A DNA stretch of 64,000 bases from Tardiphaga alba (GCF_018279705.1 NZ_CP036498.1:4853001-4917000); one strand, 5' to 3'. Counted from the stretch's first letter, positions 1 through 9,585 are shown. Notes: generated by a model from the sequence alone, not told the origin. Numbers and translations are program-made.

Positions 1-716
1 AGATCGAGCATCTGCAGGTCTCCCTGAAGGGCCCCGCCAACTTCGTCTCACTCGCCGACAAGCGCGCCGAGGAGATGCTCTATACGGATCTCAACAAGGC
101 CCGCCCCGGCTATGGCTTCCTCGGCGAGGAAGGCGGCACCCGCGAGGGCACCGACAAGAGCCACACCTGGATCGTCGATCCGCTCGACGGCACCACCAAT
201 TTCCTGCACGGCATCCCGCAATTCGCCATCTCGATCGGCCTCGCACGCGAAGGCCAGATCATTGCCGGCGTGATCTACAATCCCGGCAATGAAGAACTCT
301 ACATGGCCGAGAAGGGCGCCGGCGCCTTCCTGAACGACAGCCGCCTGCGTGTCGCCGGCCGCCAGCAGTTGCATGATTGCGTCATCGCCTGCGGCCTGCC
401 GCATATCGGCCGCGGCGACTTCGAACTGTCACGCAACGAAATGGCCGCCCTTCAGCCCAAGGTCGCCGGCCTCCGCCGTTTCGGCGCTGCTTCGCTGGAT
501 ATGGCCTTTGTCGCGGCTGGTCGTCTCGACGGTTACTGGGAGCGCAACCTGCAGCCCTGGGACGTCGCGGCCGGCATTATCATGATCAAGGAAGCCGGCG
601 GCCTCGTCAGCGACATCGATGGCGGCGACCTGCTGAAGACCGGCGATGTGGCATGCGGCAATGAAGTCGTCCACAATTCGCTGGTGAAAATCCTGCGGCC
701 GCTGTCGCGGAAGTAA
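1..716 (+). CDS. suhB: Inositol monophosphatase family protein (SuhB-like), 5' end cut off
   Basis: Magnesium-dependent phosphatase family acting on inositol phosphates and related sugar phosphates; SuhB members also bind RNA polymerase/ribosome factors. The frame is open from base 3 to the stop at 714-716, so the true start lies left of the window and about 237 residues are visible. The metal-binding motif WIVDPLDGTTNF is present, as is the C-terminal family motif QPWDVAAGIIMIKEAGG with its metal-ligand Asp. Length and motifs fit a nearly complete protein. Followed by a strong terminator and a convergent efflux operon. Substrate cannot be told from sequence, so the symbol reflects the usual name of this family in alphaproteobacteria. 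Confidence 0.9.
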   Translation, partial: IEHLQVSLKGPANFVSLADKRAEEMLYTDLNKARPGYGFLGEEGGTREGTDKSHTWIVDPLDGTTNFLHGIPQFAISIGLAREGQIIAGVIYNPGNEELYMAEKGAGAFLNDSRLRVAGRQQLHDCVIACGLPHIGRGDFELSRNEMAALQPKVAGLRRFGAASLDMAFVAAGRLDGYWERNLQPWDVAAGIIMIKEAGGLVSDIDGGDLLKTGDVACGNEVVHNSLVKILRPLSRK

Positions 717-750
717 GCGCATCCGCCCCTGTGGCGGTCGATAAAAGCAA

Positions 751-785
751 AAAGCCCGGATGGCATCGCCATCCGGGCTTTTTTG
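751..785. terminator. Bidirectional rho-independent terminator
   Basis: Perfect stem AAAGCCCGGATGGC / GCCATCCGGGCTTT with a 3-base loop, T-rich on the right and A-rich on the left, so it works in both directions. It sits between the convergent suhB-like gene and the RND pump operon and should end both transcripts. Confidence 0.9.
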
Positions 786-797
786 TTTCAGCTCACG

Positions 798-3700
798 TCA
801 GCCATGCGAGGGAGACGGCGTTGCGGCCGGTTCGATCTTGTCCGCGCCTTGCTTCTGATCGCCCGGCGTCGGCTTGTCCGGCGAGAACATGCGCTGCACG
901 GCGACGAAGAACACCGGCACGAAAATCAGCGCCAGCACCACCACCGCCAGCATGCCGCCGACCACGCCGGTTCCCAGCGCCTGCTGGCTGAGACCGCCGG
1001 CACCAGTCGAAATGGCCATCGGCAAGACGCCGCAGATGAAAGCGACGCCGGTCATCAGGATCGGGCGGAAGCGCAGGTGGCACGCTTCCATTGTCGCATC
1101 CACCAAAGACTTGCCATGGGCCCGCAGATCCTTGGCGAATTCCACGATCAGAATGGCGTTCTTCGCGGAAAGGCCGATGATCGTAATCAGGCCGACGGTG
1201 AAATAGACGCCGTTCGGCATGTCGCGCAGGCTCGAGGCAAGGACCGCGCCGATGATACCAAGCGGCACCGTCATGATGACCGCGACCGGAATGGTCCAGC
1301 TCTCATACAGCGCAGCGAGGATCAGGAAAACGACCAGCGCAGATAGACCGAGCAGCAGCGGCGCCATCGAGCCCGACAGCTTCTCCTGCAGGGATTGTCC
1401 CGTCCATTCATAGCCGAAGCCGCGCGGCAATTTGCCGGCCAGACGTTCCATCTCCTTAATGGCATCGCCCGACGTGAAACCGTCTCGTGCTTCGCCCGAG
1501 ATGCGGACCGCTGGATAGTAATTGAAGCCGGTAATCTGCGTCGGCCCCTTATCCCATTGCAACGTGGCGAAGGATGAGAACGGCACCAGTTGGCCGCGGC
1601 TGTTCTTGACGTTGTAGTTCAGAATGTCCTCGGCATTCATCCGGCTCGTAGCATCCGACTGCACGACAACGCGCTGCATGCGGCCGCGATTGGGGAAGTC
1701 GTTGACGTAGTTGGAGCCGAGATTGGTCGAGATCGTGTTGTTGATATCCTCGAAGGTAACGCCGAAGGCACCGGCTTTCTCACGGTCGATGTCCAGATTG
1801 ACGATCGGCGCGGGCGGCAAGCCTTCGACATAGACCTTCTGCAGAATCGGACTGGCATTCGCCGCCGCGATCAATTGATCCGAGGCCGCATTCAGCGCCG
1901 GAATGCCCTTTTGGCCGCGATCCTGTAGACGGAAGCTGAAGCCCGACGAGTTACCGAGATTGTCGATCGGCGGTGGCTGCAGTGCCGAGATTTTCGCATC
2001 GCGGATCGTCGTCGACAGGCTCTTGTTGATGTCATCAACCAGAGCTGCGGCTGAATCCTTTGCGGGGCGTTCGGACCAATCCTTGAGGGTGATGAAGGCC
2101 TGCGCCGTGTTCATGCCCTGGCCGAGGAAGCTGAAGCCGGTCAGGAACACCACGTTCTCAATGCCGTCACGCTTTGCGAGGAATTCCTCAACCTGCTTGA
2201 TCGCAGTTTCAGTGCGGCCGAAGGAGGAATCCGACGGCGTCTGCACGTCAGTCGTGATGAAGCCCTGATCGTCGATGGGCAGGAAGCCGCCCGGCATGCG
2301 CGTGAAGCCCCAACCGAGACCGATCAGGAGCGCCACATAAACCAGCAGCATGCGACCGGTGCGCGACAGCGACCAGCGCACCGAGCCGGTATAGCGATCG
2401 CGCACATTATCAAGCCCTCGGTTGAACCAGCCGAACAGGCCGGTATACGAGTTGCCATGACCTTCCTTGATCGGCTTGAGCATGGTGGCGCAAAGGGCCG
2501 GAGTCAGCGACAGCGCCAGCAAAGCCGAGAAGGCAATGGCGGTGACCATCGTTACCGAGAACTGGCGATAGATGATGCCGACCGAGCCCGGGAAGAACGC
2601 CATCGGGACGAACACGCCGATCAGCACCAAAGTGACACCGATGATCGCGCTGGTGATCTGCGTCATCGCTTTTCTGGTGGCTTCCTTCGGCGGCAGCCCT
2701 TCCTCGCTCATGATGCGTTCGACGTTTTCAACCACCACGATGGCGTCATCCACCAGGATGCCGATCGCCAGCACCATGCCGAACATGGTGAGCATGTTGA
2801 TGGAATAGCCGACCGAGAGCAGCACCGCGCATGTGCCGGCGAGCGCAACCGGAACCGTGATGATCGGGATCAGCGTGTAGCGCAAATTCTGAAGGAACAG
2901 GAACATCACGATGAAGACGAGGACCACGGCCTCGATCAGCGTGTGGATCACCTTGGTAATTGCCGCAGTGATCACCGGCGTGACGTTATAGGGAATCTCG
3001 TAAGTGATGTTGGCCGGGAAGAAGTTGGACAGCTCCTTCATCTTGGCTTCGATGGCACTGGCCGTCGCCAGCGCATTGCCCTTCGGTGACATCAGCACCG
3101 ATAGGCCCGCCACCGACTTGCCGTTCAGGCGTGTGTTGAACTGATAGCTGAAGCCGCCGACCTCGACCCGCGCGACATCGCGCAGGCGCACGGTCGAGCC
3201 ATCGGAATTGGCGCGCAACACGATCGCACCGAATTCCTCCGGTGAGGTCAGCTGGCCTTTTACGAGAACCAGCGACGATGTCCGCGTCGTTGCGGTCGAT
3301 GGCTCTGCACCGACACTGCCAGACGCGACCTGGGCATTCTGGGCCGCGATGGCCTTGTTGACGTCTTCGGAGGTGAGTTGATAGCCGACCAGCTTGGCCG
3401 GATCGACCCAGACGCGCAGCGAGCGTTCGGTCGAATACAGTGACGCACGGCCGACGCCGGGAATACGCCGGATTTCGCCGAGCACGTTGCGGATCATGAA
3501 ATCGCCGAGCCCGACCTCGTCGAGGCTGCCATCGGTCGATGAGATCGTGATGATGTTGAGAACGGCGGCGGAAGCTTCCTCGACGAGGATACCCTGCTTG
3601 ATCACCGCACGCGGCAGGCGCGCTTCGACGCGCTTCAGACGGTTCTGCACTTCCACCGATGCCTGGCTGGTATCGGTGCCCGGCTGGAAATTGGCGATGA

Positions 3701-3968
3701 TTTCGACGGCGCCCAGCGAGTCACTGGTGGACTCGAAGTTCAGAATGCCCTGCGCGCCGTTCAATTCCTCTTCAATGATGCGCGTAACGCTGTTGTAGAG
3801 GTTCTCCGGCGATGCACCGGGATAGCTGGTCGAGATCGAAATCGACGGCGGCGCGATGATCGGATACTGCGCAATGGGCAGTTGCGGAATCGCGATCGCA
3901 CCGAACAAGCAGATGAAAAGCGCGACGACCCAGGCAAAAATCGGCCTGTCGATGAAAAAACTCGGCAT
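798..3968 (-). CDS. RND multidrug efflux pump, inner-membrane permease (AcrB/MexB, HAE1 type)
   Basis: Proton-driven drug exporter of the inner membrane that works as a trimer with a periplasmic adaptor and an outer-membrane channel. The 1056-residue length is typical. The N-terminus FFIDRPIFAWVVALFI is the family's first membrane helix; the fourth helix carries the paired acidic residues of the proton relay in GILVDDAIVVVEN; two large periplasmic loops and twelve predicted helices follow the usual order. It lies 10 bases after the adaptor gene, in one operon. No outer-membrane factor or local TetR repressor is in the window, so a TolC-type channel encoded elsewhere must be used. Substrates unknown. 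Confidence 0.95.
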   Translation of the reverse strand: MPSFFIDRPIFAWVVALFICLFGAIAIPQLPIAQYPIIAPPSISISTSYPGASPENLYNSVTRIIEEELNGAQGILNFESTSDSLGAVEIIANFQPGTDTSQASVEVQNRLKRVEARLPRAVIKQGILVEEASAAVLNIITISSTDGSLDEVGLGDFMIRNVLGEIRRIPGVGRASLYSTERSLRVWVDPAKLVGYQLTSEDVNKAIAAQNAQVASGSVGAEPSTATTRTSSLVLVKGQLTSPEEFGAIVLRANSDGSTVRLRDVARVEVGGFSYQFNTRLNGKSVAGLSVLMSPKGNALATASAIEAKMKELSNFFPANITYEIPYNVTPVITAAITKVIHTLIEAVVLVFIVMFLFLQNLRYTLIPIITVPVALAGTCAVLLSVGYSINMLTMFGMVLAIGILVDDAIVVVENVERIMSEEGLPPKEATRKAMTQITSAIIGVTLVLIGVFVPMAFFPGSVGIIYRQFSVTMVTAIAFSALLALSLTPALCATMLKPIKEGHGNSYTGLFGWFNRGLDNVRDRYTGSVRWSLSRTGRMLLVYVALLIGLGWGFTRMPGGFLPIDDQGFITTDVQTPSDSSFGRTETAIKQVEEFLAKRDGIENVVFLTGFSFLGQGMNTAQAFITLKDWSERPAKDSAAALVDDINKSLSTTIRDAKISALQPPPIDNLGNSSGFSFRLQDRGQKGIPALNAASDQLIAAANASPILQKVYVEGLPPAPIVNLDIDREKAGAFGVTFEDINNTISTNLGSNYVNDFPNRGRMQRVVVQSDATSRMNAEDILNYNVKNSRGQLVPFSSFATLQWDKGPTQITGFNYYPAVRISGEARDGFTSGDAIKEMERLAGKLPRGFGYEWTGQSLQEKLSGSMAPLLLGLSALVVFLILAALYESWTIPVAVIMTVPLGIIGAVLASSLRDMPNGVYFTVGLITIIGLSAKNAILIVEFAKDLRAHGKSLVDATMEACHLRFRPILMTGVAFICGVLPMAISTGAGGLSQQALGTGVVGGMLAVVVLALIFVPVFFVAVQRMFSPDKPTPGDQKQGADKIEPAATPSPSHG

Positions 3969-3978
3969 GTCTATCTAC

Positions 3979-5193
3979 TCAGGGCCGCGCCTGCGTCGTC
4001 TTCTGCCCGTCCGGCGGAAGATTGCTGGCAAGGTTCGGATCGGTCCATTTCACGGTCTTCACCTTGTCGCCCGCGGCAAATTTCTGGAAGCCCTCGACGA
4101 CGATTTTCTCGCCGCCCTTGAGGCCTTCCGTCACGAACCAGAGGCCATTCTGCACCGCGCCGGTCTTGACCGTCTGCACCGCGACATGACCGTCGCTCTT
4201 GACGACGAACACTTCGGCGCCGCCACCGCCATTGCGCTGGACCGCCTGCTGCGGAACGGCGATGGCGTCGGTATCGATGCCCTGCTCGATCTGCACGCGG
4301 ACATACATGCCGGGCAGCAGCTCACGCTTCGGATTGGGGAACTCGCCGCGCAGGGTCACCTGGCCGGTGAACGTATCGACCTTGGCTTCCGAGAACAGCA
4401 GCTTGCCGACCAGCGGATAGGTCGAGCCATCGTCGAACACCAGACGCACCTTGGCAGCGTCGGGCGCGATGCGCTCGAGATCGCCGGTCTCGAACGAGCG
4501 GCGCAGATTGTTCAATTCCGACACCGACTGGGTGAAGTCGGCATAGATCGGATCGAGCTGCTGGATGGTGGCGAGATTGGTGGTGTCGTTCTGGGCGATC
4601 AGCGTGCCTTCGGTCACCAGCGCGGCACCGACAATGCCATCGATGGGCGCACGGATGGTGGCGTAATCGAGATTGAGGCGCGCACGCGCGACATCGGCCT
4701 TGCGTGCGGCGATTTCGGCCTGCGCCTGACGCTCGGCGCCGATCGCACGCTCGCCTTCGGCTTCCGACACGGCCTTTTGCTGTGCCAGGCCGGAAATACG
4801 CTTCGCCTGCATTGCGGCGAGATCAAATGCGGCCTCGGCCTTGTTCAGCGAGGCCTTTGCGGCTTGCAGTTCCACTTCGAACGGCTTCGGATCGATGCGA
4901 TAGAGCGTGTCGCCCGCCTTCACCTCCGTGCCCTGATGGAAGGCACGTTCGATGATGATGCCGGATACGCGCGAACGCACGTCGGCCACGCGCGTCGGTG
5001 CGATACGGCCGGGCAATTCGCGCACAATGGCGCGTGCCTGCTGCTTCACCGTGACGACGCTCACCTCGACCTCCGGATTTTCCGCAGGCGCTGCCGCCAC
5101 GGCATCCTTGGGCTCGTTGCATCCCGCGAGAACAGGCGCGAGTCCTGCCAGCAGAAGCGCGAAGCCTGCAGCCCGTGCACTCATGATCGTCAT
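3979..5193 (-). CDS. RND efflux pump periplasmic adaptor (membrane fusion protein), lipoprotein
   Basis: AcrA/MexA-type adaptor linking the downstream permease to an outer-membrane channel. I start at the ATG at 5193 (another lies at 5184): the longer open frame upstream reads like untranslated DNA, and from here a short positive N-region, hydrophobic stretch and lipobox LAGC give a lipoprotein signal. The barrel-sandwich/lipoyl halves flank an alpha-helical hairpin around residues 90-160, then come beta-barrel and membrane-proximal domains; total 404 residues, normal for the family. First gene of the operon; about 240 bases of upstream DNA before the next gene show no clear operator that I can name. 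Confidence 0.92.
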   Translation of the reverse strand: MTIMSARAAGFALLLAGLAPVLAGCNEPKDAVAAAPAENPEVEVSVVTVKQQARAIVRELPGRIAPTRVADVRSRVSGIIIERAFHQGTEVKAGDTLYRIDPKPFEVELQAAKASLNKAEAAFDLAAMQAKRISGLAQQKAVSEAEGERAIGAERQAQAEIAARKADVARARLNLDYATIRAPIDGIVGAALVTEGTLIAQNDTTNLATIQQLDPIYADFTQSVSELNNLRRSFETGDLERIAPDAAKVRLVFDDGSTYPLVGKLLFSEAKVDTFTGQVTLRGEFPNPKRELLPGMYVRVQIEQGIDTDAIAVPQQAVQRNGGGGAEVFVVKSDGHVAVQTVKTGAVQNGLWFVTEGLKGGEKIVVEGFQKFAAGDKVKTVKWTDPNLASNLPPDGQKTTQARP

Positions 5194-5434
5194 CGATTCC
5201 GATTTCCCAATTTGCAATTCGAACATGCATCGACGGCTGCGCAGGATATTCGCCCAAAATATTCGCCTTGGGCGCGCAGACGGATTTATCGAACGTGATG
5301 AGGGCAAAATAAAAACAGCCCTGCTGCGGCGCAATACATATCGTGGCGGCGCATTGCCACACACACTATAGCATTGATGTCGCAGGTCCTTTCGCGCCTC
5401 ACGCGAACGTGAATCGGATGGAACTCACGAGAAC

Positions 5435-6463
5435 TTAGTTAACGGCGGTCATGCGGTAGTGGCTGACGCCCCATTCGCTGCCATCAGCGAATCCGAACAG
5501 GCCAGACGTTGCGAGAAAGAACCAGCGCCACCGCCGCATCCACAGCGCGGTCTCACGCCCATAGATGGGGCGCAGAATGCCTTCGATCTCGTCATGGTGG
5601 CGATCGAAATTGTCCAGCCAATCATTTGCCGTGCGGGCATAATGCGTGCCGCTCCAGGCCCACTCCTTCTCGACAGCGAAGATGTCGGAATATTGCCGGA
5701 TCAGATGATGGCTCGGCATCACGCCGCCGGTGAAGAAATGCTGCGCTATCCAGTCTTCCTTGTCGTTCCGGTCGAACAGATAGGTGCCGGCGCGATGGGT
5801 GAAGATGTGCATGAAGAAGCGACCGTCGCGCTTAAGCCATGAGCGCACGCGCGTCATCAATTCGCGCCAGTTCATCATGTGCTCGAACATCTCCACCGAG
5901 ACGATGCGATCGAATGTCCCGTCCGGCTGGAAGACGTTCATGTCCTTGGTGATCACATGCAGATTGGACAGCCCGCGCGACGCCGCCTCGCTTTCGATGT
6001 GAGCGCGCTGCGATGCCGAGTTCGAAACCGCAGTGATGCGCGCATGCGGGAATTGTCGCGCCATCCACAGCGACAGCGAGCCCCAGCCGCAGCCGAGTTC
6101 GAGGATGGATTGTCCATCGTGCAGGTCGGCATGCTCCACCGTCTGCCGCAATGCTTCTTCTTCGGACTCCTGCAACGTCGAGGCCGGCTCCTTGTAGAAG
6201 CAGCTCGAATATTTGCGGTTCGGCCCGAGCACCAGCGCAAAGAATGCGGCAGGCACCTCGTAATGCTGCGTATTGGCTGCATCGGTATGTTCGGCCACCG
6301 CGAGCAACGCCATTTCACGCGCGAAAGCCGCATCGGTATCGGCGTTGCTATCGGCCAGCTTCAGCGCGGTGCGCGCGCACAGTTGCTGGATGCCGGCGCG
6401 GATCACGGCATCCGGCAACGGGACGCGCTCCGCCGTCTCGATCACACGCGCAACGAAGCTCAT
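5435..6463 (-). CDS. SAM-dependent methyltransferase, CFA synthase / coclaurine N-methyltransferase-like
   Basis: 342-residue enzyme of the cyclopropane-fatty-acyl-phospholipid synthase family. The SAM site is ILELGCGWGSLS, followed by SVEMFEHM, which carries the family's conserved Glu. The C-terminal half has the pattern FFTGGVMPS, HYARTANDW, and GSEWGVSHY, which I recognise from plant coclaurine N-methyltransferase-like members more than from E. coli Cfa. The N-terminal region is shorter than in Cfa. ATG at 6463 overlaps the stop of the DUF1295 gene by 4 bases (ATGA), so the two are translationally coupled. Substrate is not known; it could methylate an unsaturated lipid or an amine. The open frame continues upstream into the neighbour, but that part is out-of-frame shadow. 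Confidence 0.85.
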   Translation of the reverse strand: MSFVARVIETAERVPLPDAVIRAGIQQLCARTALKLADSNADTDAAFAREMALLAVAEHTDAANTQHYEVPAAFFALVLGPNRKYSSCFYKEPASTLQESEEEALRQTVEHADLHDGQSILELGCGWGSLSLWMARQFPHARITAVSNSASQRAHIESEAASRGLSNLHVITKDMNVFQPDGTFDRIVSVEMFEHMMNWRELMTRVRSWLKRDGRFFMHIFTHRAGTYLFDRNDKEDWIAQHFFTGGVMPSHHLIRQYSDIFAVEKEWAWSGTHYARTANDWLDNFDRHHDEIEGILRPIYGRETALWMRRWRWFFLATSGLFGFADGSEWGVSHYRMTAVN

Positions 6464-7287
6464 GAAGCTGCTCCCTGATGCCCGGAATGAGTTCGTGGTG
6501 GCAATGGAAAGAACACGCTGGTGCGCGCCTGATAGGCGCGATAGCGATCGCCGCGCGATTTCATCATCTGCTCTTCCAGCGGCGGCACACCTGTCACGTG
6601 GCGCAGGATCCAGTACATGAAGATCGGCGCCAGCAGCGTCGCGAGGCTCCACGGATAATCGACCGACAGAGCGATGACGGGATAGGCCAGCCATCCCAGC
6701 CATTCGAAGAAATAGTTCGGATGCCGCGACCAGCCCCACAGGCCGGCATCGCACACCTTGCCCTTGTTGGCGGGATCGGAGCGGAAGGCTTTCAGCTGCC
6801 TGTCCGCCAGCGCCTCGCCGGCAATGCCGGTGAACAGGATCAGCGCACCGAGATAATCCTGCACCCGAAGTGCGTCTGACGGAAAACGGGACGCGACGAA
6901 GATCGCGAACACCAGCGGGATCGAACCGAGCGCCTGATTCTGCAGGAACAGAAACATCTTTCGCGGCGAATCGGCGCCCCACTCGGCCGCAAAAGCGGCG
7001 TAGCGCGGATCGTCCGCGATGCCTGCGCTGCGCATGGCGATATGTGAGCCCAATCGCACTGACCAGGTGACCACCAGCGCGGCCACCAGCCATTGCCGGG
7101 CATTCGGCGCTGCATCCGCCAGCGGCCACAGCGCTGCGCCTGCACCGACGATGCCGAGCGAAAAGGTCCAGATCGTATCGACCCAACCGGAGTTGCCGGT
7201 GCGTTGCTGCACCACCCAGGCAAGTGCCATGAGCAGCGACAGTGCAACTGCAATCGCCAGCAGCGCCCCCAAGTATACAATCGTCAT
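6460..7287 (-). CDS. DUF1295 family integral membrane protein (steroid 5-alpha-reductase fold)
   Basis: 275-residue multi-pass membrane protein of the DUF1295 family, related to the C-terminal domain of steroid 5-alpha reductases and isoprenylcysteine methyltransferases. Visible family marks are SGWVDTIWTFSLG near the N-terminus and GLWGWSRHPNYFFEW near residue 190, a likely cofactor/substrate motif (R-H-P-N-Y). I chose the ATG at 7287, where the hydrophobic N-terminus begins; the longer frame adds an unlikely polar stretch. It is co-transcribed with the methyltransferase, with a 4-base overlap. A role as lipid reductase working on the methyltransferase product is inference from context. Confidence 0.85.
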   Translation of the reverse strand: MTIVYLGALLAIAVALSLLMALAWVVQQRTGNSGWVDTIWTFSLGIVGAGAALWPLADAAPNARQWLVAALVVTWSVRLGSHIAMRSAGIADDPRYAAFAAEWGADSPRKMFLFLQNQALGSIPLVFAIFVASRFPSDALRVQDYLGALILFTGIAGEALADRQLKAFRSDPANKGKVCDAGLWGWSRHPNYFFEWLGWLAYPVIALSVDYPWSLATLLAPIFMYWILRHVTGVPPLEEQMMKSRGDRYRAYQARTSVFFPLPPRTHSGHQGAAS

Positions 7288-7469
7288 CGAAGGCCCCGTA
7301 AACGGCTCAATACAAAGGTGTTTTACAAATACGCAGGGCATCAAACCCGGTTTCACCCTGAAGTTCCGCGCCGCATGGTGGATTCCGCGGTATCCGATCT
7401 TTTTTTGTCGCTCGGCTGTGCCATATTGCTCGCCTGACCTTGATCCTCTCCCAAGCAGATGAAGCACCC

Positions 7470-8492
7470 ATGGCGACAGCACCCTCTTCCCGCTCTGCGA
7501 TGGAGATCGAACTGACCAAGCTGTCCTCGCCGGGAATTTTTCTATTCCGGATGATGGTGTTTCTGGTGCTGGGCGGACTGATCGCCGCGGTCCTGTACAA
7601 ACAGATCGTCACCGCCTTCTTTGCCAATCCCGGGCTGAATGCGCTGATCGGCGGTGTGCTTCTGATCGGCATCATCCTGTCATTCCGCCAGGTGATACGC
7701 CTCTATCCCGAAGTGCGCTGGGTCAACGGCTTCCGGATTTCCGATCCCGGCCTCGTGCAGGATCGCCGCCCCGTCTTGCTGGCGCCGATGGCCGCGATCC
7801 TCGGCGGCGAGCGCTCGGGCCGCATGTCGATCTCGCAGCAGACCATGCGGCACCTGCTCGATTCGATCGCCACGCGCCTGGACGAGGCCCGCGACATTTC
7901 GCGCTACATGACCGGCCTGCTGGTGTTTCTCGGCCTGCTCGGCACGTTTTGGGGCCTGATCGAAACTGTGGGCTCGGTCGGCAAGGTCATCGAGGGCCTG
8001 AAGGTCGGCGGCGATTCCGGCTCGCTGTTCGATACGCTGAAGGAAGGCCTCGCCGCGCCGCTGAGCGGCATGGGCATCTCGTTCTCGTCCTCGCTGTTCG
8101 GCCTCGCCGGCTCGCTGATCCTCGGCTTCCTCGACCTGCAGTCGAGCCAGGCGCAGAACCGGTTCTATACGGACCTCGAAGACTGGCTGGCTTCCACCGT
8201 GACGGAATATTCCGGCACGCCCGCGATCGTCGCCGGGGCACCTGCCGCTGCTGCTGTCGCTTCGCCTGACCTGCTCGATGCCATCGAACGGCTGCGCCGA
8301 TCGGTCGAGGACAACGGCAATCGCAGCACCACGACGGCGATGGCCAACCTCGCCGATGCGATCCAGGGCCTGGTCGCGCATATGCGCAGCGAGCAGGAAA
8401 TGATCCGCGAATGGGCCGACAGCCAGGGCGAACAGAGTAAAGAGATCAAGAAGCTGCTGGAACGCATCGCGCGCCAGCCGGAAAAGAGCTGA
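7470..8492 (+). CDS. MotA/TolQ/ExbB family proton-channel protein
   Basis: Inner-membrane subunit resembling the stator proteins MotA, TolQ and ExbB. Four membrane helices are visible at about residues 25-45, 58-75, 145-167 and 195-220; the third and fourth contain the family signatures GLLGTFWGLIETV and PLSGMGISFSSSLFGLAGS. The C-terminal 120 residues are a polar, charged, probably coiled-coil tail. Start set at ATG 7470; an upstream TTG and an ATG at 7500 are alternatives and no clear ribosome site decides. It is followed after 61 bases by an OmpA/MotB-like gene, the usual pairing of a channel with a peptidoglycan-anchored partner. Flagellar genes are absent, so it is not obviously MotA. 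Confidence 0.85.
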   Translation: MATAPSSRSAMEIELTKLSSPGIFLFRMMVFLVLGGLIAAVLYKQIVTAFFANPGLNALIGGVLLIGIILSFRQVIRLYPEVRWVNGFRISDPGLVQDRRPVLLAPMAAILGGERSGRMSISQQTMRHLLDSIATRLDEARDISRYMTGLLVFLGLLGTFWGLIETVGSVGKVIEGLKVGGDSGSLFDTLKEGLAAPLSGMGISFSSSLFGLAGSLILGFLDLQSSQAQNRFYTDLEDWLASTVTEYSGTPAIVAGAPAAAAVASPDLLDAIERLRRSVEDNGNRSTTTAMANLADAIQGLVAHMRSEQEMIREWADSQGEQSKEIKKLLERIARQPEKS

Positions 8493-8553
8493 TCGCACAG
8501 CCGTGCGAGACGGGCGCTGGTTCGCACAGATAATGCACTAGAAGGAAAAGTTG

Positions 8554-9585
8554 ATGGCGCTCGCACGAGGCCGACGCAACTCCTCGGAGATGAACTACTG
8601 GCCGGGCTTCGTTGACGCCCTGTCGACGCTGGTCCTATCCATCGTCTTCCTGCTGTCGGTGTTTCTCGTGGTGCAGTTCTTCCTGTCGCAGGAAGTGAGC
8701 GGCAAGGACAAGGCGATCGACGAGTTGAATGCCAAGCTGGCGCAGCTCAGCGACATGCTGTCGTTGGAAAAGCTCGGCAAGATCAATCTGGATGAGCAAC
8801 TGACCTCGCTGCGCGCCGGCCTCGCCGCCGTTCAGGCCGACCGCGATCGCGTCAAGGGCCTGTATGATGGGCTCGCCGGTGCTGGCGCGGACGCCCAGGG
8901 CCGCAACAACGAACTCAACAAGGCGCTGGATTCCGAACGACAGGCATCGTCGCGCGCGCTGGCGCAGGTCGAGGTGCTTAACCAGCAGATCTCGGCCTTG
9001 CGTCGCCAGCTTGCCGCGCTCGAGGAAGCGCTCGATGCCTCGGAGAAGCGGGACAAGGAATCCCAGGGCCGCATCGCCGATCTCGGCCAGCGCCTCAATG
9101 TGGCGCTGGCGCAGCGCGTGCAGGAGCTGTCGCGCTATCGCTCGGAATTCTTCGGGCGCCTGCGCGCCATTCTCGGCAATCGCCCTGATATCCGCGTGGT
9201 CGGCGACCGCTTCGTATTCCAGTCGGAAGTGTTCTTCGACGCCGGCAAGGCCGACCTGCTGCCGGAAGGCCGCGCCGAACTCGACAAGGTGGCAAGCGCC
9301 CTGATCGAACTCGACAAGCAGATCCCGCAGGAGATCGCCTGGGTGATGCGCGTCGATGGCCACACCGACTCGCGCCCGATCCTGAACAATCCGATTTTCA
9401 AGACCAATTGGGAGCTGTCGGCCGGACGCGCCATCTCGGTGGTGCAGTATCTGGTGTCGCTCGGCGTCCCCGCGCAGCGCCTGCTGGCCGCGGGCTTTGC
9501 CGAATTCCAGCCGCTCGACGTGGCGCAAACCGACGAAGCCTACAAGCGCAACCGCCGCATCGAACTCAAGCTCACCGAGCGGTGA
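8554..9585 (+). CDS. MotB/OmpA-like peptidoglycan-binding stator partner
   Basis: 343 residues. One N-terminal membrane helix (about 19-45) holds an Asp in PGFVDALSTLVLS, placed like the proton-binding Asp of MotB. A long coiled coil (about 46-190, rich in E, L, Q, R) follows, then an OmpA-C domain (about 220-340) with VFFDAGKADL, RVDGHTDSRPI and NRRIELKL, which binds peptidoglycan. ATG 8554 is preferred over TTG 8551 because AGGA lies about 9 bases upstream. With the preceding TolQ-like gene it should form an ion-driven complex spanning inner membrane to cell wall. Its function is not known from the sequence. Confidence 0.88.
   Translation: MALARGRRNSSEMNYWPGFVDALSTLVLSIVFLLSVFLVVQFFLSQEVSGKDKAIDELNAKLAQLSDMLSLEKLGKINLDEQLTSLRAGLAAVQADRDRVKGLYDGLAGAGADAQGRNNELNKALDSERQASSRALAQVEVLNQQISALRRQLAALEEALDASEKRDKESQGRIADLGQRLNVALAQRVQELSRYRSEFFGRLRAILGNRPDIRVVGDRFVFQSEVFFDAGKADLLPEGRAELDKVASALIELDKQIPQEIAWVMRVDGHTDSRPILNNPIFKTNWELSAGRAISVVQYLVSLGVPAQRLLAAGFAEFQPLDVAQTDEAYKRNRRIELKLTER

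Noticed and set aside
7350..7375. EcfG promoter upstream of the DUF1295/methyltransferase pair
   Set aside because: GGAAC on the minus strand with GTTT 16 bases on puts the GTT one base off the usual spacing; left as chance.
7470..9585. Zorya-type defence system
   Set aside because: The two-gene pair resembles ZorAB in outline, but no ZorC, ZorD or ZorE gene follows and the surroundings are core genes.
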